Source: an uncultured Lachnospiraceae bacterium
Lineage (GTDB): Bacteria > Bacillota > Clostridia > Lachnospirales > Lachnospiraceae
Assembly: GCA_910577015.1 (NCBI GenBank)
Contig: CAJTKU010000011.1
Coordinates: 1-64,000 of the forward strand
Direction of reading: 5' to 3'
Length of the DNA: 64,000 nt
Shown: in pieces, positions 36,311-44,752 of the stretch
How the letters are laid out: every line of letters begins with the position of its first letter
How positions within the stretch are numbered: position 1 is the stretch's first letter
Position numbers and translations under genes: made by a program
Notes under the pieces: model-generated
What the model was told of the DNA's origin: nothing
Seen by the model: the letters and a program-made list of their open reading frames with translations, nothing else
Databases searched by the model: none

Positions 36311-38086
36311 ATGGGTAAAAAGGTGAAAGAGAAAAGGAAAAAACCGCTTGGGTTCAGTATGGTGGGAGTGCTGCTGCTCTGCTGGCTGCTTCCGTTGATG
36401 CTGATTGCGTCCAGTATGCTTTATTTTGTATCCGCCATGCTGGGCAGGCAGATAGAGAAAGCCGTAACCAGTTCCATGGACAATGCTGTGAAAATCAGCG
36501 AAATCCGGTTGGCGGATATCCTGGCGGCGTCCAGAAACGCTTCTTACATGACCAATATTAAGGACAGTTATAAAGCCTATCAAAAAAGTATGAGTGAACG
36601 CGAACTTCATTCAGGAGTGAGTTTCTTTCTGGACCAGCAGTATAAATATGACGTCAGCATGTCCTGCTGCATGGTGTTTTTCCTGGAAAATCCCGAAAGG
36701 CTTTTTTATTACACTTATAACAACTACGGGGATAACAACAGAAGAAACAGTGACGGCAGGGTTGCTTTTTTCAGGAATAATGTGCAGGATGAGGTGCTGC
36801 GGATGGGAGAAACGCTGGATACGGATACCAGGCTTTTGTTTTTCCAGGGGCATCTGTATATGGTCAGGAACCTGATGGATTCCTTTAAGCCGTATGCCAT
36901 GCTGGTTATCGAGTTGAACCCCGGAGACATTTTTGACAGTCTGGACAGTGTGTGGGGGGCGGAACATTATCAGGTATATGTGGACGGTATGCCCATCCTG
37001 GAGCAGAAGCTGGGGGCGGAAGTCGATTTGGATGACGACAGGTATGACAGCGTAATGGCAAACAGTGTATATAACGATGAGGAAGGTTTGACTTACAAGG
37101 TAATCCGGTGGGAAAAGCAGGAACTGGTACTTGCAATCAAGGTAAATAATACGGGACTGTTGGATGATTTGTATATGCTCCGCTATGTTTTTTTTCTGGT
37201 GGTAGTATTTATGATTCCGCTGGCTGCCATTGTATTCTGGTTTTTCCATGCAAAGGTGTCCCGTCCGGTGGGGGGATTGGTGAAGGCGTCAAAGAAAATC
37301 ATGGGCGGGGAGTACGGCTATCAGAATGAGTCTAAAGTGGACAGCCGGGAGTTTGCTTACCTGAACAGGACTTTCAATGCCATGTCCCTGGAATTAAAGT
37401 ATCAGTTTGAACGAATTTATAAAGAGGAACTGGAACTGAAGGACGCGCAGATTCTGGCCCTGCAGTCCCAGATTAATCCCCACTTTTTAAACAACACACT
37501 GGAAATCATCAACTGGGAAGCAAGGATGAACGGGGATGACAAGGTAAGCAGCATGATTGAGGCCCTCGGCACCATGCTTAGCGCAACCATGAACAGGGAG
37601 CAGCGGCGTTTTGTGACGCTGGCGGAGGAACTTTCCTACGTGGACGCCTACCTGCATATCATTTCCAGACGGTTTGGCAGCCGTTTCAAGGTTTACCGGG
37701 ATATTGACAAAAGCCTACTGCATCTGGAAGTGCCCATACTGATTATCCAGCCCATCGTGGAAAATGCGGTGGAGCACGGGGTGGAAGCCCACAGGGAGGG
37801 TATGGTGGCAATACGCATTTATGCGGATTGGGATAAGATGGTAATCGAGATAAAAAATAACGGCGGAATGGACAGCAAAGACAAAGAAAAGGTGGATTTT
37901 CTTTTGTCCGGTGGAAAGCAGGACAGTAAGGCGGGCCATGTCAGTCTGGGAATCCAGAATGTCAACAGAAGAATCAGGATAATTTATGGCTCTGAATGCG
38001 GGCTTACTATACAAAGTGACGAAGAAAACTGCACTGTGAGCCGCATTGTTGTGAAAATGCAACATGATAGCAATAAAAGTCAATAA
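36311..38086 (+). CDS. YesM/LytS-type sensor histidine kinase
   Basis: 591 residues if ATG 36311 is used (ATG 36269 is an in-frame alternative). Two membrane segments (about 19-41 and 283-305) hold a ~240-residue external sensor, followed by HAMP, then the His_kinase block with the phosphoacceptor His near 391 in SQINPHFLNNTLEII, IIQPIVENAVEHG and SLGIQNVNRRI. This class controls sugar importers with an AraC-type regulator; that partner is at 41769, on the far side of the importer it probably controls. The ligand is likely an amino-sugar oligosaccharide, by context. Confidence 0.9.
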   Translation: MGKKVKEKRKKPLGFSMVGVLLLCWLLPLMLIASSMLYFVSAMLGRQIEKAVTSSMDNAVKISEIRLADILAASRNASYMTNIKDSYKAYQKSMSERELHSGVSFFLDQQYKYDVSMSCCMVFFLENPERLFYYTYNNYGDNNRRNSDGRVAFFRNNVQDEVLRMGETLDTDTRLLFFQGHLYMVRNLMDSFKPYAMLVIELNPGDIFDSLDSVWGAEHYQVYVDGMPILEQKLGAEVDLDDDRYDSVMANSVYNDEEGLTYKVIRWEKQELVLAIKVNNTGLLDDLYMLRYVFFLVVVFMIPLAAIVFWFFHAKVSRPVGGLVKASKKIMGGEYGYQNESKVDSREFAYLNRTFNAMSLELKYQFERIYKEELELKDAQILALQSQINPHFLNNTLEIINWEARMNGDDKVSSMIEALGTMLSATMNREQRRFVTLAEELSYVDAYLHIISRRFGSRFKVYRDIDKSLLHLEVPILIIQPIVENAVEHGVEAHREGMVAIRIYADWDKMVIEIKNNGGMDSKDKEKVDFLLSGGKQDSKAGHVSLGIQNVNRRIRIIYGSECGLTIQSDEENCTVSRIVVKMQHDSNKSQ

Positions 38087-38161
38087 AGACCAAATCTGAC
38101 AATTACATTTTAAGGTGATATCCGATATGATATACCTAGATACCAGAGAGGAGAAGCAATA

Positions 38162-38206
38162 ATGCTTCAACCCGGTATCTGCCAAATTATATTATACGGG
38201 AGGTAA
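38162..38206 (+). CDS. 14-codon leader peptide in front of the binding-protein gene
   Basis: AGGAG at 38149-38153 lies eight bases before ATG 38162; the frame codes MLQPGICQIILYGR and its TAA (38204-38206) is next to GGGAGG (38198-38203), the ribosome site of the binding-protein gene at 38211. The ORF sits in a nested stem: AGATACC (38138-38144) pairs with GGTATCT (38174-38180), and inside it GAAGC (38153-38157) pairs with GCTTC (38164-38168), covering the leader start. This layout fits translation-coupled control of the importer. Not a known leader to me. Confidence 0.5.
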   Translation: MLQPGICQIILYGR

Positions 38207-38210
38207 TAAA

Positions 38211-39620
38211 ATGAAAAAGGCAGTAGCAATGTTGCTTACATGCGCAATGGTTTTAGGTATGACCGCATGTGGCGACGACGGTCAGAAAGTTGACAACAAC
38301 ACACCGAACACTGACAATGCAGTAGTAAACACCGACAACAATGGCGGCGACGACGCAGCAGTGGAGCCGGAAACACCGGCAGGTCCTGTTGAACTGGACG
38401 TTGTAACAAGTTTCGCAGGTGGCGATACTAACGCACAGAACTACAAGGATGCTTATCAGGCATGGGAAGCAGCAACCGGAAACACAGTTGTTGATATGTC
38501 TGCAAGTTCCGATGAAACATGGAAGACCAGAGTTATCACTGATTTTGAAGTTGGTTCTGAGCCTGACGTATTGTTCTTCTTCAACGGCGTAGATGCAAAC
38601 AGCTTTATCGAAGCTGGCAAAGTGGTTTCTCTTGATGAAATCAGAGCAGAGTATCCTGACTTCGCTTCCAACATGGATGACGGACGTATGCCTGCATCAC
38701 CGGTTGACAACAAGATTTATGCAATACCTGTAAATGGTTTCTGGGAAGCAATGTTTGTTAACACCACTGTACTGGATGCAGCAGGCGTAAGCATGCCTGG
38801 TCCTGATTACACATGGGAAGCATTCCTTGCAGATTGCCAGAAGATTAAAGACGCTGGTTATACACCTATCGCAGCAGCTCTTGGCAACATCCCTCACTAC
38901 TGGTGGGATTTCGCAATCTTCAATCACACCAGCCCTGCAACCCACTTGACGATTCTTGAGTCTGTTGATGACGCACAGGGTCAGGCATGGGTAGCTGGTA
39001 TGGAAGATATCAAGAACCTGTATGAACTGGGCTACTTCCCTGAGAACACCAATTCCGCAACCGATGATGAAACATTCCAGATGTTCATCGACGGCAAGGC
39101 AGCATTCCTGATTGACGGTTCTTGGAAAGTTGGCGGTATCGTAGGTGCTTGTCAGGCAGATAAGGAAGACCCTTCCACTCTTGACCAGGCTAAACTGGAC
39201 CAGTTTGACGTAACTTATGTTCCCGGAATGAACGACAGAAAAGCAACTGATTTGCTTGGCGGTCTTTCCATGGGTTACTACATCACAAGAAGCGCATGGG
39301 ATGACCCTGCAAAGAGAGAAGCAGCAGTTTCCTTCGTTTCTTACATGACTTCTGATGAAGTGGTTGCTAAGTTTGCAGAGCATACTGCAAGTGCATTAAA
39401 GAACACACCTGCAGTTGATGAAAGCACATTCAATTCTCTTCAGATTAAGTCCATGGCTATGATTGCTAAGAGTACTTCTTTCACAGGCGCAGTACAGGAT
39501 GTTTTCAATGGCGAGTGCCGCGTACCTACCTTTGACGGTATGCCTGAAATCGTAACCGGAAGAGTATCTGCAACAGACGCAGTAGCAGAAGGTCTTGAAA
39601 TCTACCACAACGGTCAGTAA
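38211..39620 (+). CDS. sugar ABC transporter substrate-binding lipoprotein
   Basis: 469 residues. Lipoprotein signal ending GMTACG (lipobox Cys at about 20), a short Asn/Asp-rich linker, then a family 1 binding-protein domain: LDVVTSFAGGDTNAQNY, FEVGSEPDVLFFFNG, MFVNTTVLDAAGVSMPG and WDDPAKREAAVSFVSYM. It captures a sugar outside the cell and hands it to the two permeases that follow. Codon use is more biased than its neighbours, predicting high abundance. Surrounding genes suggest diacetylchitobiose or related GlcNAc oligosaccharides. Confidence 0.9.
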   Translation: MKKAVAMLLTCAMVLGMTACGDDGQKVDNNTPNTDNAVVNTDNNGGDDAAVEPETPAGPVELDVVTSFAGGDTNAQNYKDAYQAWEAATGNTVVDMSASSDETWKTRVITDFEVGSEPDVLFFFNGVDANSFIEAGKVVSLDEIRAEYPDFASNMDDGRMPASPVDNKIYAIPVNGFWEAMFVNTTVLDAAGVSMPGPDYTWEAFLADCQKIKDAGYTPIAAALGNIPHYWWDFAIFNHTSPATHLTILESVDDAQGQAWVAGMEDIKNLYELGYFPENTNSATDDETFQMFIDGKAAFLIDGSWKVGGIVGACQADKEDPSTLDQAKLDQFDVTYVPGMNDRKATDLLGGLSMGYYITRSAWDDPAKREAAVSFVSYMTSDEVVAKFAEHTASALKNTPAVDESTFNSLQIKSMAMIAKSTSFTGAVQDVFNGECRVPTFDGMPEIVTGRVSATDAVAEGLEIYHNGQ

Positions 39621-39653
39621 GAGCATTTAGAAAAATAAGTAAGCAGTAAAAAC

Positions 39654-39692
39654 ATATGCCGGAGTCATTTGCAAAGATGTGCTCCGGCATAT
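39654..39692 (+). promoter_or_regulatory. intercistronic hairpin between binding protein and permease
   Basis: ATATGCCGGAG (39654-39664) pairs perfectly with CTCCGGCATAT (39682-39692) over 11 bp; the loop is 17 bases. It lacks a T-run, so it is more likely an RNA-stabilising or partial-stop element that keeps binding-protein mRNA higher than permease mRNA, as known for sugar-importer operons. Confidence 0.7.
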
Positions 39693-39743
39693 TCATCAAA
39701 GGGCGCAACGCCCAAGGCTATGGAAAAGAAAAGAGGACAGAAT

Positions 39744-40631
39744 ATGGGTGCAAATATCTACAAAAACAAAAAACCGTTATTTTTCTTTCTAGTGCCGGCA
39801 TTCTTGTTTATTGCAGTTTTTTTGTATTATCCGTTCATCCAGAATATCATTAACAGCTTTATGAGTATCACGCAGCTGGGACAGCCTGCAAAGGGCATGA
39901 ATGACCCATGGTATACCAATTATGTGCAGTTGTTTCAGGACCCGAATGTGGGGACGGCGCTGGTGAATACCCTGATTATGACGCTGGTTACTTTGGTCGG
40001 ACAGGTGGGAATTGCCTTGATATTGGCACTTATGATTGACAACATTAAATTTGGGGCAAAATTTTTCAGAACCATTTATTTCTTCCCGATTGTCATTTCG
40101 GCTACGGCATTAGGTCTTTTGTTCAACCTGGTGTTCTTAAGGGATAAGGGTATGTTAAACCAGTTGCTGGAGTTGTTTGGAAAGACGACCCTGACGGACT
40201 GGAAAGCACAAGGAATAGCCCTGTTTACCATGATGCTGCCGGTTATGTGGCAGTATGTAGGATTTTACTTTATCATTATCATTACAGGATTGAATAATAT
40301 ATCCGATGAGCTTTATGAGGCGGCAGCCATAGACGGCGCTTCCAAGCTGCAGAGGGTTCGATATATTTCACTGCCGATGTTACATAATGTTTTGTGTACG
40401 GTTGTCGTGCTGGCAGTGACCGGTGCATTGAAGGTATTTGACCTTCCATGGACCATGTTTCCGAAAGGAATGCCGCTCAAAACCACATTCCTTACCGGTA
40501 CGTACATGTATTATCAGACCAATGAGGTTAAAAATGTGGACTATGGCTCCACGCTGGCAGTGATGATAGTGGTACTGGGCGTTATCCTGTCAAAGGTAGT
40601 AAACACAATATTTAAGGAAAAGGACTATTAA
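39744..40631 (+). CDS. sugar ABC transporter permease (MalF-like)
   Basis: 295 residues from ATG 39744, with AGAGG seven bases upstream (an earlier in-frame ATG at 39720 has none). Six hydrophobic segments, and the coupling loop YEAAAIDGASKLQRVRYISLPML that contacts the ATPase. Forms the inner-membrane channel with the next gene. No ATPase gene is in the operon; in Firmicutes such importers usually share an MsmK/MsiK-type ATPase encoded elsewhere. Confidence 0.9.
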   Translation: MGANIYKNKKPLFFFLVPAFLFIAVFLYYPFIQNIINSFMSITQLGQPAKGMNDPWYTNYVQLFQDPNVGTALVNTLIMTLVTLVGQVGIALILALMIDNIKFGAKFFRTIYFFPIVISATALGLLFNLVFLRDKGMLNQLLELFGKTTLTDWKAQGIALFTMMLPVMWQYVGFYFIIIITGLNNISDELYEAAAIDGASKLQRVRYISLPMLHNVLCTVVVLAVTGALKVFDLPWTMFPKGMPLKTTFLTGTYMYYQTNEVKNVDYGSTLAVMIVVLGVILSKVVNTIFKEKDY

Positions 40632-40643
40632 GGAGGTATGAGC

Positions 40644-41522
40644 GTGAGTAAGACAATGACTGTAAAGAAGAAAAAGCCGTTCCATATTTCCAGTGCGTTC
40701 TTATATCTGGTACTGATTATCTGGGGATTGACTACGGTTTATCCGATTCTCTGGGTTATCCAGAACTCCTTTAAGGATAGAAATAAGATTATAGTAGATT
40801 CTTTTTCCCTGCCGCTAGGAGAATTGTTTTCAACGGCTAACTACAGAAGAGCGTTTAATGACTTGAACATCTTTGAGGCATATAAAAACAGTATCTTTAT
40901 TTCTGCCATGGTATGTATCATAGTTATTTTACTGGCAGGGTTGGCGTCCTTTGCATTGGTGCGCTATGATTTTAAACTGAGGAAACTGCTGAATACGGCA
41001 GTGCTGGCAAGTATGATGTTTCCTGTTTTCGCAACCATTATCCCGGTGGTTCGTATGGAATCGGCAATGGGGATTGCTTACACAAGAAACTGGTGGCTGA
41101 CGATGTTATCCGTGATTTTACCGCAGGTGGCAGGAAACTTATCCTTTGCGATAGTGGTTCTTACAGGATATATCAGAGGATTGCCTATTGAATTGGAAGA
41201 AGCGGCGTTTATGGAAGGCTGTGGACCGTTCTACATCTTCTTCAGGGTAATCGTACCGCTTACCAAGCCCTCCTTTGCTACGGTAGCTATTTTTGCCTTC
41301 CTGTGGAGTTACAACGATTTGTTTACACAGATGTTCATGTTAAAGAGGCCGGATACATATGCCATTACCATCCTGTTAAACAGGCTGACTTCCAAAGAGG
41401 GAACGGACTATGGTCTGATGGCTGCCGCCGTTACGCTGGTAATCGTGCCGGTAATCGCAGTATACATCCTGCTCCAGAAACAGATTGTAAAAGGTCTGAC
41501 TGCCGGTGCAGTAAAAGGTTAA
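40644..41522 (+). CDS. sugar ABC transporter permease (MalG-like)
   Basis: 292 residues. AGGAGG (40631-40636) is one base from an ATG at 40638 but seven bases from the in-frame GTG at 40644, so GTG is preferred. Six membrane segments and the coupling loop ELEEAAFMEGCGPFYIFF, with Glu-Ala-Ala as expected. It pairs with the preceding permease, 12 bases upstream, and ends the importer operon before a strong terminator. Confidence 0.9.
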   Translation: MSKTMTVKKKKPFHISSAFLYLVLIIWGLTTVYPILWVIQNSFKDRNKIIVDSFSLPLGELFSTANYRRAFNDLNIFEAYKNSIFISAMVCIIVILLAGLASFALVRYDFKLRKLLNTAVLASMMFPVFATIIPVVRMESAMGIAYTRNWWLTMLSVILPQVAGNLSFAIVVLTGYIRGLPIELEEAAFMEGCGPFYIFFRVIVPLTKPSFATVAIFAFLWSYNDLFTQMFMLKRPDTYAITILLNRLTSKEGTDYGLMAAAVTLVIVPVIAVYILLQKQIVKGLTAGAVKG

Positions 41523-41540
41523 TAACAGAAAAGAAGTTAC

Positions 41541-41569
41541 AAAGCCTGTCGGTTTCCGACAGGCTTTTA
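41541..41569 (+). terminator. strong terminator of the importer operon
   Basis: GCCTGTCGG (41544-41552) pairs perfectly with CCGACAGGC (41556-41564) around TTT, followed by TTTTA. Confidence 0.9.
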
Positions 41570-41594
41570 CTATATTATACTTTTCTTGTACTTC

Positions 41595-41669
41595 GGTATT
41601 TTGCATTGCGGCAGCCCCGGCGTGCTATGGAATCAAATGCACGCCGGGGCTGCCGCAATGCAAAATACC
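41595..41669. repeat. perfect 30-bp inverted repeat element
   Basis: Arms 41595-41624 and 41640-41669 are perfect reverse complements (starting GGTATTTTGCATTGCGG), separated by 15 bases containing TATGGAATCAAATG. It is too long and too perfect for an ordinary terminator and has no T-run. A related element is at 47082-47248. Confidence 0.9.
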
Positions 41670-41768
41670 AAAATCAGGGAATATATTTTTATTTGCACAA
41701 TAGAATAAATAGTGGTAAAATTATAGGCATGTGTAAGAGAAATGTTTTAAGGTACAGGGGGTCTCAGT

Positions 41769-42578
41769 ATGTATAGGGTAGCGATTATTGATGACGAACC
41801 GATTATAGTAGAAGGCCTGACAAGAAGCATTAACTGGAAAAAGTGGGATTGCCAGGTGATAGCTACGGGAAACAGCGGAATAGAAGGCATTAAGATAGCG
41901 GAAAAAGAAAAACCGGATATATTATTCTCTGATATCAGGATGCCCCATATGAACGGACTGGCGATGATAGCGGCAATCAAATCCCAGTATCCGCAAATGG
42001 AGATTACGATTTTAACGGGGTTCTCGGATTTTGAATATGCCAGGGAAGCCATCCGTCTGGGGGTCACGAGATTTCTGGTGAAGCCTTCCAAAATGGATGA
42101 ACTGGAAGAAGCTGTGGAATCCATGGTTAAGAATTTGAAAGCAAAAGGTATCATGCCTGAGAAAGAAAATGAACCGGAAAGCCGGACGGAGGAACCGGAA
42201 GGGGATTACAAAGACGGACAGGATGACGGTGGGGAGATGCCGGAGGAGACGGCGGCGGGCAGTTTTATCGTCAATAATGCCATGAAGTTTATGGAGGAAA
42301 ACTACAGGGAAAAACTGAAACTGCAGGATGTAGCGGACCAGGTGTATGTGAGCCAGTGGCATCTGAGCAAATTGCTGAACCGGTATAAGGGACAGAGTTT
42401 TTCGGATATTTTAAACAATATCAGGATTGACAAGGCAAGGGAGCTGCTAAAGGACCCTTCCCTGCGGATTGGAGATATTGCAGACATGGTCGGTTTTCTC
42501 GATATGGCGCATTTTTCCAGGGTGTTTAAGAAACAGACCGGCATTTCAGCCAATGAATACAGAAACGGCTTGAAATAA
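41769..42578 (+). CDS. YesN-type AraC-family response regulator
   Basis: 269 residues: receiver domain (about 1-120) with Asp in DILFSDIRMPHMNG and Lys in RFLVKPSKM, an acidic linker (about 135-165), then an AraC helix-turn-helix pair (KLQDVADQVYVSQWHLSKLL; IGDIADMVGFLDMAHFSRVF). It is the natural partner of the YesM-type kinase at 36311 and the likely activator of the importer, and maybe the phosphorylase and nag genes. Confidence 0.9.
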   Translation: MYRVAIIDDEPIIVEGLTRSINWKKWDCQVIATGNSGIEGIKIAEKEKPDILFSDIRMPHMNGLAMIAAIKSQYPQMEITILTGFSDFEYAREAIRLGVTRFLVKPSKMDELEEAVESMVKNLKAKGIMPEKENEPESRTEEPEGDYKDGQDDGGEMPEETAAGSFIVNNAMKFMEENYREKLKLQDVADQVYVSQWHLSKLLNRYKGQSFSDILNNIRIDKARELLKDPSLRIGDIADMVGFLDMAHFSRVFKKQTGISANEYRNGLK

Positions 42579-42583
42579 AACAG

Positions 42584-42627
42584 TATAAAAGGACAGTGTG
42601 CATTATATGCACAACTGTCCTTTTATA
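42584..42627. terminator. two-way terminator between regulator and nagA
   Basis: TATAAAAGGACAGT (42584-42597) pairs with ACTGTCCTTTTATA (42614-42627), with inner GTGCAT/ATGCAC; nearly perfect apart from one bulged A. It serves both converging genes, and the nagA stop codon (42603-42605) lies inside it. Confidence 0.9.
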
Positions 42628-43766
42628 ACGGCTTTTATAGACAAATCTTTTTGATTCAGTATGAGAAAATGTGCTTTCTTTCCTTTTTCAATGCTTCCAT
42701 AGAGGTTATCGGCGCCGATGGAGCGGCAGGGATTGATGGTGGCAGCGCGTACGGCGCTTTCCAAAGGAATCCCCATGGATACGGCGGTCAGCATACAGCG
42801 GTAAAGCGGTGTCACGCTTCCGGCAAGTGTGCCGTTGGCAAGGGTGGCATGACTGCCTGAAACATGTACCTTAAGTCCGCCCAAAGAGTATTCACCGTCC
42901 GGTTTGCCGGTGGCTTCCATGCTGTCGCTGATTAATACAACGCGCTCATCCCCGAAAAGGCGGAAAGTGGCGCGGACAACGCTGGGAGCAATGTGTACCC
43001 CGTCGCAAATCAGTTCTACAAAGCAATCAGGTGTGTCGGCGGCTGCCCCGATAACGCCGGGCGCCCTGTGTGTAAAGGGCGGCATGGCATTGTATAAATG
43101 AGTTACATGGTCTGCGCCTGCCTCAAATGCCTTCATAGCGGTATCATAATCCGATTCCGTGTGGGCAATGGAAAAGTGAAAATCTTTGTGGCATTCCCCG
43201 ATACAGGAAATAGCGCCTTCTGTTTCCGGCGCAAGTGAAACCAGTCTGACAAGCCCTTTGGATTTTTCCTTCCAGTCATACAGAAGGGAAGCGTTCGGAG
43301 GGATGACATGGGCTTCATTCTGCGCCCCTTTTTTCTTTTTGTTGATAAAAGGACCTTCCATATGAATGCCGATTAATTCGGAAAGGTTTTCCGGCAATTC
43401 GTGATTTTTCTGTGCATCGCAAAATGCGGCGGCGTTTTCACAGATATCGGACAAAGTCTCTGCCGGTATGGTCATGGTGGCGGGACAGATGGAGGTTACT
43501 CCCTGGGAAATCTCAAAAGCGCTGATGGCTTCAAAAGCTTCCCGGGTTCCTTCGCAGAAATCGTGTCCGTTGCAGCCGTGAAAATGAACGTCGGTCAGAC
43601 CCGGCAGAACATAACAGCCGGACGCGTCAAATACGCTATCCGCCCCGGAAACCGGAGTTTCGGATGCGCCTGCACTGAGATTTGTAATGACATCTTTTTC
43701 GGTGCATACCGTCATATTCTCAAAAGAAAAATCTTTTGTATAAACAAGTCCGTTTTTGATAATCAT
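42603..43766 (-). CDS. nagA: N-acetylglucosamine-6-phosphate deacetylase
   Basis: 387 residues. Amidohydrolase fold: metal-binding PGLTDVHFHGCNGHDF near residue 55, GIHMEGPFINKKKKG, DHVTHLYNAM, CDGVHI and the catalytic Asp in VLISDSMEATG. It removes acetate from GlcNAc-6-P to give glucosamine-6-P. It is downstream of nagB (14 bases) on the minus strand. In this cluster it would take the product of the phosphohexomutase. Confidence 0.95.
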   Translation of the reverse strand: MIIKNGLVYTKDFSFENMTVCTEKDVITNLSAGASETPVSGADSVFDASGCYVLPGLTDVHFHGCNGHDFCEGTREAFEAISAFEISQGVTSICPATMTIPAETLSDICENAAAFCDAQKNHELPENLSELIGIHMEGPFINKKKKGAQNEAHVIPPNASLLYDWKEKSKGLVRLVSLAPETEGAISCIGECHKDFHFSIAHTESDYDTAMKAFEAGADHVTHLYNAMPPFTHRAPGVIGAAADTPDCFVELICDGVHIAPSVVRATFRLFGDERVVLISDSMEATGKPDGEYSLGGLKVHVSGSHATLANGTLAGSVTPLYRCMLTAVSMGIPLESAVRAATINPCRSIGADNLYGSIEKGKKAHFLILNQKDLSIKAVIKGQLCI

Positions 43767-43780
43767 ACGAGTTTCCTTTC

Positions 43781-44518
43781 TTATTCAGCCTCAGGCACCA
43801 GGGAGAGCGCTTCCTTGTCACCCACCAGAGTCACATCATTATGTAACTGCAGGACGGACGCCGGTACCTTGGGGGTAATGGGACCAAAGAAGGCGTCCCT
43901 TACAATCTGTGCTTTTTCAGCTCCGTTAACAATAACCACAATTTTCTTGGCCTGCATGATGGTCTTGATACCCATGGTATAGGCCTGTTTGGGAACAAGG
44001 TCCATGGAGGCAAAAAAGCGGGAGTTTGCACGAATCGTACTCTCTGTCAAATCAATGCAATGCGTTTCTTTTTCAAAAGCGGAACCGGGTTCATTGAATC
44101 CGATGTGGCCGTTTAAGCCAAGTCCCAAAAGCTGCAAATCAATGCCGCCGCAGTCGGAAATAATCTTATTGTAATCGTGGCAGGCTTTTGCAGAGTCGGG
44201 CTCCAGACCGTCAGGCACATGTGTCTGTTCCGGACGGATATTAATGGAATTGAAAAAGTGCGTATTCATAAAATAACGGTAACTCTGGTCATTTTCAGGG
44301 GAAAGTCCCTTGTATTCATCCAGATTGATGGTGGTAACCTGGGAAAAATCCAAATCCCCTTTTTCATACCAGCGAATCAGCTGGGTGTATGTGCCGATAG
44401 GGGTAGAGCCGGTTGCAAGTCCCAACACGCAGTTGGGCTTCATGATGACCTGTGCGGAAATCAGATTGGCTGCCATGCGGCTCATTTGGTAGTAACTGTC
44501 CGTATATATGATTTTCAT
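43781..44518 (-). CDS. nagB: glucosamine-6-phosphate deaminase
   Basis: 245 residues from ATG at 44516-44518, with AGGAGG eight bases upstream. Family blocks: GLATGSTPIGTY (phosphate loop), TINLDEYKGL with the catalytic Asp, QLLGLGLNGHIGFNEPGS. It converts glucosamine-6-P to fructose-6-P and ammonia, joining amino-sugar catabolism to glycolysis. First gene of the nagB-nagA operon. The frame is open further upstream but without a ribosome site. Confidence 0.95.
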   Translation of the reverse strand: MKIIYTDSYYQMSRMAANLISAQVIMKPNCVLGLATGSTPIGTYTQLIRWYEKGDLDFSQVTTINLDEYKGLSPENDQSYRYFMNTHFFNSINIRPEQTHVPDGLEPDSAKACHDYNKIISDCGGIDLQLLGLGLNGHIGFNEPGSAFEKETHCIDLTESTIRANSRFFASMDLVPKQAYTMGIKTIMQAKKIVVIVNGAEKAQIVRDAFFGPITPKVPASVLQLHNDVTLVGDKEALSLVPEAE

Positions 44519-44550
44519 TGATAAAACCTCCTGCTTTCTAAAGTATTTCC

Positions 44551-44579
44551 AGTGTAACAAGGATATATAAAAAAAACAA
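44551..44579 (-). promoter_or_regulatory. nagB-nagA promoter
   Basis: Minus strand: TTGTTT (44574-44579), 17 bases, TACACT (44551-44556), about 33 bases before the nagB start. Match is moderate, leaving room for regulation. Confidence 0.55.
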
Positions 44580-44687
44580 GATTTGAAGAAAAGTTGCACA
44601 AGAGAGGGTAAAAGAAGACAAGAAACAGCAATAGATTTTTTACAGAGTCCGTCATATACCCGTAAGAATCATGTAAGAAAACGTAAG

Positions 44688-44716
44688 GTGACAGTTTTGT
44701 TTGGATACCGCATACT
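44688..44716 (+). promoter_or_regulatory. promoter of the lipoprotein gene at 44753
   Basis: GTGACA (44688-44693), 17 bases, CATACT (44711-44716), 37 bases before the start. The sequence around the -35 (TAAGGTGAC) also occurs before the lipoprotein gene at 48393. Confidence 0.45.
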
Positions 44717-44752
44717 AAAGGGGAAGGACAAAACAGGAAAAGGAGAATGGAA

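Noticed and set aside
41541..41669. Terminator and 30-bp inverted repeat as one double terminator
   Set aside because: The second palindrome has no T-run and has a relative elsewhere, so it is treated as a separate repeat element.
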